Program-made: the position numbers and the translations under genes | Source: Acidilobaceae archaeon | GTDB lineage: Archaea > Thermoproteota > Thermoprotei_A > Sulfolobales > Acidilobaceae | DNA: 10,529 nt | Reading direction: 5' to 3' | NCBI GenBank assembly: GCA_027039295.1 | Contig: JALWEW010000073.1 | Coordinates: 1-10,529, forward strand | The notes under the pieces: model-generated | What the model saw: only the letters and a program-made list of their open reading frames with translations | Database searches by the model: none | What the model was told of the DNA's origin: nothing | Shown here: piece by piece, positions 7,577 through 10,529 of the stretch | How the letters are laid out: each line of letters begins with the position of its first letter | Numbering within the stretch: the stretch's first letter is position 1

Positions 7577-7606
7577 GAATAACGGTGGGCTCCCCCTTAA
7601 AGGGGG
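7577..7606 (-). promoter_or_regulatory. Possible promoter of the acylase gene with a GC-flanked palindrome
   Basis: Two AT-rich cores lie in the 90-base gap between the glycosyltransferase stop and the acylase start: CTTTAAGG inside the perfect palindrome CCCCCTT-A-AAGGGGG (7592-7606), and CCGTTATTCC (7577-7586). Start sites 26 bases downstream would give leaders of about 38 or 20 bases. This suggests that the acylase and its small partner can be expressed apart from the upstream glycan genes. Confidence 0.3.
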
Positions 7607-7617
7607 CGCGGTCCCCC
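7602..7617 (-). terminator. Weak hairpin after the glycosyltransferase gene
   Basis: On the minus strand GGGGG and CCCCC arms around a six-base loop are followed by TTTAAG, starting nine bases after the glycosyltransferase stop. The T run is short and archaea do not depend on hairpins, so this is a weak call. Confidence 0.2.
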
Positions 7618-7625
7618 CACGGGGC

Positions 7626-8603
7626 CTATGGGTCCCCCGCCTCCTCCGCTATTATCCTGGCGGCCTCGCGGGCGCCGTCAGGATAGCTCGGCCTGGGGGC
7701 TCTCCTGGCCTCCTCTATGGCCTCTAGTATGGCCTCCGGGGTCACCTCCTCGAGGTAGACGGCCCCTATCTTCTCGGCGTATATCCTTGCGTTGGCGAGC
7801 GATGCGGAGAGGCGTAGGTGCCTGGCGGGCACCATGACGACGGGCTTAGAGTAGGCCAGGGCGGCCGTCGCGCTGGTCATGCCTGGGAACTGGGTTACGA
7901 CCACGCTCGCACCGCTTATCAGCCTGCCGAGGTCCGGCGTGAACCTGATGTAGACCCAGTCGGGCCTGCGCCTCCTGAGGGGCTCGGGATCCACGCGGCC
8001 CGTCTGGATCACGGCCCTCCCGGGGAGGCCCGACTCGACCACGGCCCTGAAGAGCTCCGCGTTCCCGAGGGTCCCAGCGGTGACCAGCACGTAGCCCTCG
8101 TCCCGCCTGGGGTGCTCTGGGGGCTCGTAGATGGGGCCGACCACCCGGCCGCCGGGGTAGTGGCGGAGCTGCTCGGGCCAGTGGAGGAGCGTGGCCCTCG
8201 AGATCCTGTGGAGCAGCCTAGGCGTCCTCCCGGGCTCGAGTATCCTCACGATGCTCTCCACGTTGTACAGGGGGATCCCGCGGAGCCTCGCTGCCATGGC
8301 TGGGGGTATGCTGAAGTTGGAGCCGCACGCTACTAGAGCCGCGGGCTTGAGCCTCGCCACAACCCTCCAAGCCCTAAGCAGGGCGCCGGGCCACCTGTGG
8401 AGCGTCGCCGCCAGGGGCTCCCCGGGCCTCCGGGGCATGGGGGCCACGTGCACGTGGCCCACGCGGGAGAGCTTCTTGACGAGCCACTCCGAGTCGACGG
8501 TGATGAAGTGTACCTCGAGGCCCATCCTCGAGAGGTGATAGCCTATGGCGTAGGCGTAGCCCGAGTGCCCCCCGGGGGCGGCTGTCAGCAGGATCCTCCC
8601 CAT
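7626..8603 (-). CDS. Alg14-Alg13 fusion-type glycosyltransferase, Agl24-like
   Basis: The 325-residue GT-B enzyme of the MurG/Alg13-Alg14 group is expected to transfer GlcNAc (or a related amino sugar) from its UDP form to a lipid-linked acceptor at the cytoplasmic face of the membrane. The N-terminal half is Alg14-like, with the glycine-rich TAAPGGHSGY containing H13, and E116 in YNVESI. The C-terminal half is Alg13-like, with LVTAGTLGN (173-181) and the donor-site region VVVTQFPGMTSATAALAYSKPVVMVP (split about 234-259). Sulfolobus Agl24, which builds the N-glycan chitobiose core, has this same fused layout and needs a His near residue 14 and a Glu near 114, matching H13 and E116. No N-terminal membrane helix is seen, so it probably binds the membrane peripherally or through a partner. 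It starts at ATG 8603, 21 bases after the nucleotide-sugar dehydrogenase, and both are likely in one operon. Exact donor and acceptor are inferred. Confidence 0.88.
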   Translation of the reverse strand: MGRILLTAAPGGHSGYAYAIGYHLSRMGLEVHFITVDSEWLVKKLSRVGHVHVAPMPRRPGEPLAATLHRWPGALLRAWRVVARLKPAALVACGSNFSIPPAMAARLRGIPLYNVESIVRILEPGRTPRLLHRISRATLLHWPEQLRHYPGGRVVGPIYEPPEHPRRDEGYVLVTAGTLGNAELFRAVVESGLPGRAVIQTGRVDPEPLRRRRPDWVYIRFTPDLGRLISGASVVVTQFPGMTSATAALAYSKPVVMVPARHLRLSASLANARIYAEKIGAVYLEEVTPEAILEAIEEARRAPRPSYPDGAREAARIIAEEAGDP

Positions 8604-8624
8604 GCCCCGGCGCCCCCCGCGGGG

Positions 8625-9842
8625 CTAGAGATCCTCGAGCTGTATGACCTCGACGCCCCCTAGGGCCTTGTCGCGGTAGCCCCACCTGACCACTAGATCA
8701 GCCCAGCCCAGGGCCTCCTCCTCGGAGTGGAAGGTGCTCGCCGACGGTATGCAGGGGTCGTAGCCTGCGACCTCGAGTGCGGGATCCAGGCTCCTGAGGG
8801 CCTCCATGACCCGCAGCACGGGGCTCTCCACTGCGACGCAGGCCCCAGGCTTGTAGCCTAGGCCGTAGAAGAGGATCCTCCCCGCCCCCAAGCTGCGGGC
8901 CCTCCTCAGTATGAGGGCCGCGTAGTAGAGGGGCTGCGTCTCGTTGATGTGCCTCGCTATCCTTAGCAATAGCGACCCCGTCGCCTCCTCGAGCATCCTC
9001 GAGTCCTTGGGTATACAGGGTCCCCCGGCGTAGGGGCCCGGCCTGAAGGGCATGAAGCCGAAGGGCTTGGTGGCGGCGGCCTCTATCACCTCCCTCACGT
9101 CCACCCCCATCGGCTCTAGGAGCCTCTTCAACTCGTTGACCAGGGCTATGTTGACGAACCTGTAAGTGTTCTCGAGGAGCTTCGACGCCTCAGCAACCCT
9201 TATGTCGCTGACCGGGTGGACCTCGAGGCCCAGGCAGCCCCTGTAGAAACGGAGGGCCGCCTCGAGGCTGCGGGGCCCCACCGCCCCGGCCACCCGGGGT
9301 ATGTTCTCGGGGGTCCACACCCTGTCCCCGGGGTTGACCCTCTCGGGCACGTGGGCCAGCAGGATATCCTCGTCGAGCCTGTAGCCCGTCGCCCTCGAGA
9401 GGGGCTCCCCCAGCAGCTCCACCGTGCCTCCAGGGTATATCGTGGTCTCAGACGCGACCAGCACACCCGGCTCTATTACCCCCGAGAGGCTCTCCGCGAC
9501 GGAGCGGAGCGGTGTATAGTCGACCCTGCCGCCCCTGAGGGGGGTCTGGACGGCTACTATGTAGACCCCCGCGCCGCGGGCCTCGCTGTAGCTGGTGGTC
9601 GCCTCAATCCTATCCCTCACCTCACGCCAGTGGAGGCTCACGTAGTAGTCCCTGACGTGTGGGAGGTCCCCCCGCCCCTCGTTGATGGCCTCCACAACCT
9701 CGGGGTTAATGTCGACCACGAGGATGGAGCGCACGCCGCGCCTAGCGGCGAGCACTGCATCGTGGATGCCAACGTAGCCTCCCCCTATGATTACAAGCCT
9801 CTCCGGGCAGTCGCCTCCACCCAAGCGGCACCAGCCACCCAC
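8625..9842 (-). CDS. Nucleotide-sugar 6-dehydrogenase (UDP-GlcNAc/ManNAc dehydrogenase family)
   Basis: Enzymes of this family oxidise C6 of a UDP-sugar to the uronic acid in two NAD-dependent steps in the cytoplasm. The 405-residue product shows the Rossmann motif GGGYVG (20-25) with the acidic ribose-binding end VVDIN (42-46), AVQTP (97-101), SETTIYPGGT (131-140), PERVNPGD (166-173), the central helix EASKLLENTYRFVNIALVNEL with K221, N225 and N236, the catalytic C276 in YAGGPCIPKDS, and RHINETQPL. The central helix and GGPCIPKD loop resemble WecC/UDP-N-acetyl sugar dehydrogenases more than plain UDP-glucose dehydrogenases. The C-terminal segment YKPGACVAVESP lacks the usual D-x-R before ESP. 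The start is GTG at 9842, one base after a start site predicted from the TATA-like box, which suggests a leaderless message; a TTG at codon 7 is the alternative. With the following glycosyltransferase it probably supplies an acidic amino sugar for N-glycan or surface polysaccharide. Confidence 0.92.
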   Translation of the reverse strand: MGGWCRLGGGDCPERLVIIGGGYVGIHDAVLAARRGVRSILVVDINPEVVEAINEGRGDLPHVRDYYVSLHWREVRDRIEATTSYSEARGAGVYIVAVQTPLRGGRVDYTPLRSVAESLSGVIEPGVLVASETTIYPGGTVELLGEPLSRATGYRLDEDILLAHVPERVNPGDRVWTPENIPRVAGAVGPRSLEAALRFYRGCLGLEVHPVSDIRVAEASKLLENTYRFVNIALVNELKRLLEPMGVDVREVIEAAATKPFGFMPFRPGPYAGGPCIPKDSRMLEEATGSLLLRIARHINETQPLYYAALILRRARSLGAGRILFYGLGYKPGACVAVESPVLRVMEALRSLDPALEVAGYDPCIPSASTFHSEEEALGWADLVVRWGYRDKALGGVEVIQLEDL

Positions 9843-9864
9843 GGGGCCGGGGGGTACTGAGGGG

Positions 9865-9874
9865 AATGTAAATG
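9865..9874. promoter_or_regulatory. AT-rich island, TATA-like box of the dehydrogenase operon and perhaps the transporter
   Basis: AATGTAAATG (minus CATTTACATT) is the only AT-rich stretch in the 80 bases between the two divergent genes. On the minus strand it places a start site at about 9843, immediately before the GTG at 9842. On the plus strand it would place one near 9896, 27 bases before the transporter ATG. Function in both directions is inferred. Confidence 0.45.
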
Positions 9875-9922
9875 TGGCTGTCCCAGCCTTGTGCCGCCGA
9901 GCCGCGGGGGCGCACGGGCTCG

Positions 9923-10529
9923 ATGGCCGCCGGGGGTAACCGTGTAGACTCTCGCATTAGGCCTGGGGCCGCGGCGCTGGCCGTGGCGCTGCTCTCGCTC
10001 CTAGCCTTCACTGGTACCCTAGCGGTTAGGGTCACGATACCCCTCATGAGCTTCTACGCCAGGAGCGTCCTCGGCGTCGCCGCCCTGGGCGTTGGGGGGA
10101 TGACGGCGGCGTTCTACCTCGTGAGGGCCGGAGCGGCTGTTGGGACGGGCTATGCCTCCTCGAGGCCCCTGAGGGCGGGGCTCGTGGCCTCCGCAGCGTT
10201 CGCCGGCCACGTGGGCGTGATACTCTACCTCTCCACGGGGCCCGGCTACGCGGGCCTACTCCTCGTGAGGGGGCTCCAGGGCGTGCTCAACGGGCTCGCC
10301 TGGACGTCGGCCCAGATACTCCTAGCCATGGCCGTACCCCCGCGGTGGAGGGGTAGGGCCTACGCTGTCTACGGCATAAGCGGGAGCCTCGGGGCCATGG
10401 GTGGGGACCTGCTCTACAGCGCCCTGGGCGCCCACGTGCTAGGCTGTGCCGCCGCCTTGGCTGCGGTATCCTCCGTTGTAGCCGCCGCCTCCGGGCTGGC
10501 CCTCAGGGGCGCCCCGGGACTCCGGGTCG
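9923..10529 (+). CDS. Major facilitator superfamily transporter (3' end beyond the window)
   Basis: Only the first 202 codons are present, with no stop, covering about the first six membrane helices of an MFS permease. After a short polar N-terminus (MAAGGNRVDSRIRP), helices follow near residues 17-38, 50-72, 86-103, 108-137, 144-168 and 172-195. The helix 4 start LLLVRGLQGVLNGLAWTSAQ and the loop-and-helix 5 stretch PPRWRGRAYAVYGISGSLGAMGGD are typical of MFS drug or sugar transporters (R-x-x-x-G and RG-x-A). The usual loop 2-3 signature G-x-x-x-D-R-x-G-R is degenerate, reading GYASSRPLRAG without the Asp. The start is ATG at 9923; upstream in-frame codons offer none, and the ribosome binding site is weak. 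Substrate is unknown. It diverges from the glycan genes, which alone is not evidence for a related cargo. Confidence 0.85.
   Translation, partial: MAAGGNRVDSRIRPGAAALAVALLSLLAFTGTLAVRVTIPLMSFYARSVLGVAALGVGGMTAAFYLVRAGAAVGTGYASSRPLRAGLVASAAFAGHVGVILYLSTGPGYAGLLLVRGLQGVLNGLAWTSAQILLAMAVPPRWRGRAYAVYGISGSLGAMGGDLLYSALGAHVLGCAAALAAVSSVVAAASGLALRGAPGLRV

Noticed and set aside
9216..9860. 214-codon open frame on the plus strand opposite the dehydrogenase gene
   Set aside because: It is antisense to a gene with complete family motifs, and its translation is low-complexity GC-rich shadow sequence.

Overview
The window reads as chromosomal DNA of a hyperthermophilic archaeon, most likely a Thermoproteota (Crenarchaeota) member of the Desulfurococcales type. 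The grounds are a high GC content, heavy use of ATA (Ile) and AGG (Arg) codons, frequent TTG and GTG starts, GGTG-type ribosome binding sites, archaeal TATA-like boxes instead of bacterial -35/-10 elements, a tungsten-type aldehyde ferredoxin oxidoreductase and an Agl24-like N-glycan glycosyltransferase. The genus cannot be fixed from sequence reading alone. Eight protein-coding genes are supported and fill almost the whole window. No rRNA, tRNA, CRISPR array or insertion sequence is visible, and no gap between genes exceeds about 125 bases.

Region 1 (1-4443) is a redox block. On the minus strand lies a nearly complete aldehyde ferredoxin oxidoreductase (cut by the left edge), preceded by a class A flavodiiron protein with all expected diiron ligands. 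Divergent from the flavodiiron gene, on the plus strand, is a polytopic, histidine-rich membrane protein that resembles NnrS-type haem/NO-related membrane proteins. The shared 125-base promoter region carries a 14-base inverted repeat overlapping TATA-like sequence. The flavodiiron protein (NO or O2 reduction) and the His-rich membrane protein could form a nitrosative/oxidative defence pair; this is inference.

Region 2 (4511-9842) is a minus-strand series, read from right to left: a nucleotide-sugar 6-dehydrogenase of the UDP-GlcNAc/ManNAc type, an Alg14-Alg13 fusion-type glycosyltransferase close in layout to Sulfolobus Agl24, a secreted or anchored Ntn-hydrolase of the penicillin acylase family, and a small four-helix membrane protein. 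The first two genes are 21 bases apart and probably make N-glycan or other surface polysaccharide. The acylase has its own upstream region of 90 bases and is tightly coupled (13 bases) to the small membrane protein.

Region 3 (9923-10529) is the 5' part of a major facilitator superfamily transporter on the plus strand, divergent from the dehydrogenase and sharing an 80-base promoter region with one clear AT-rich island.
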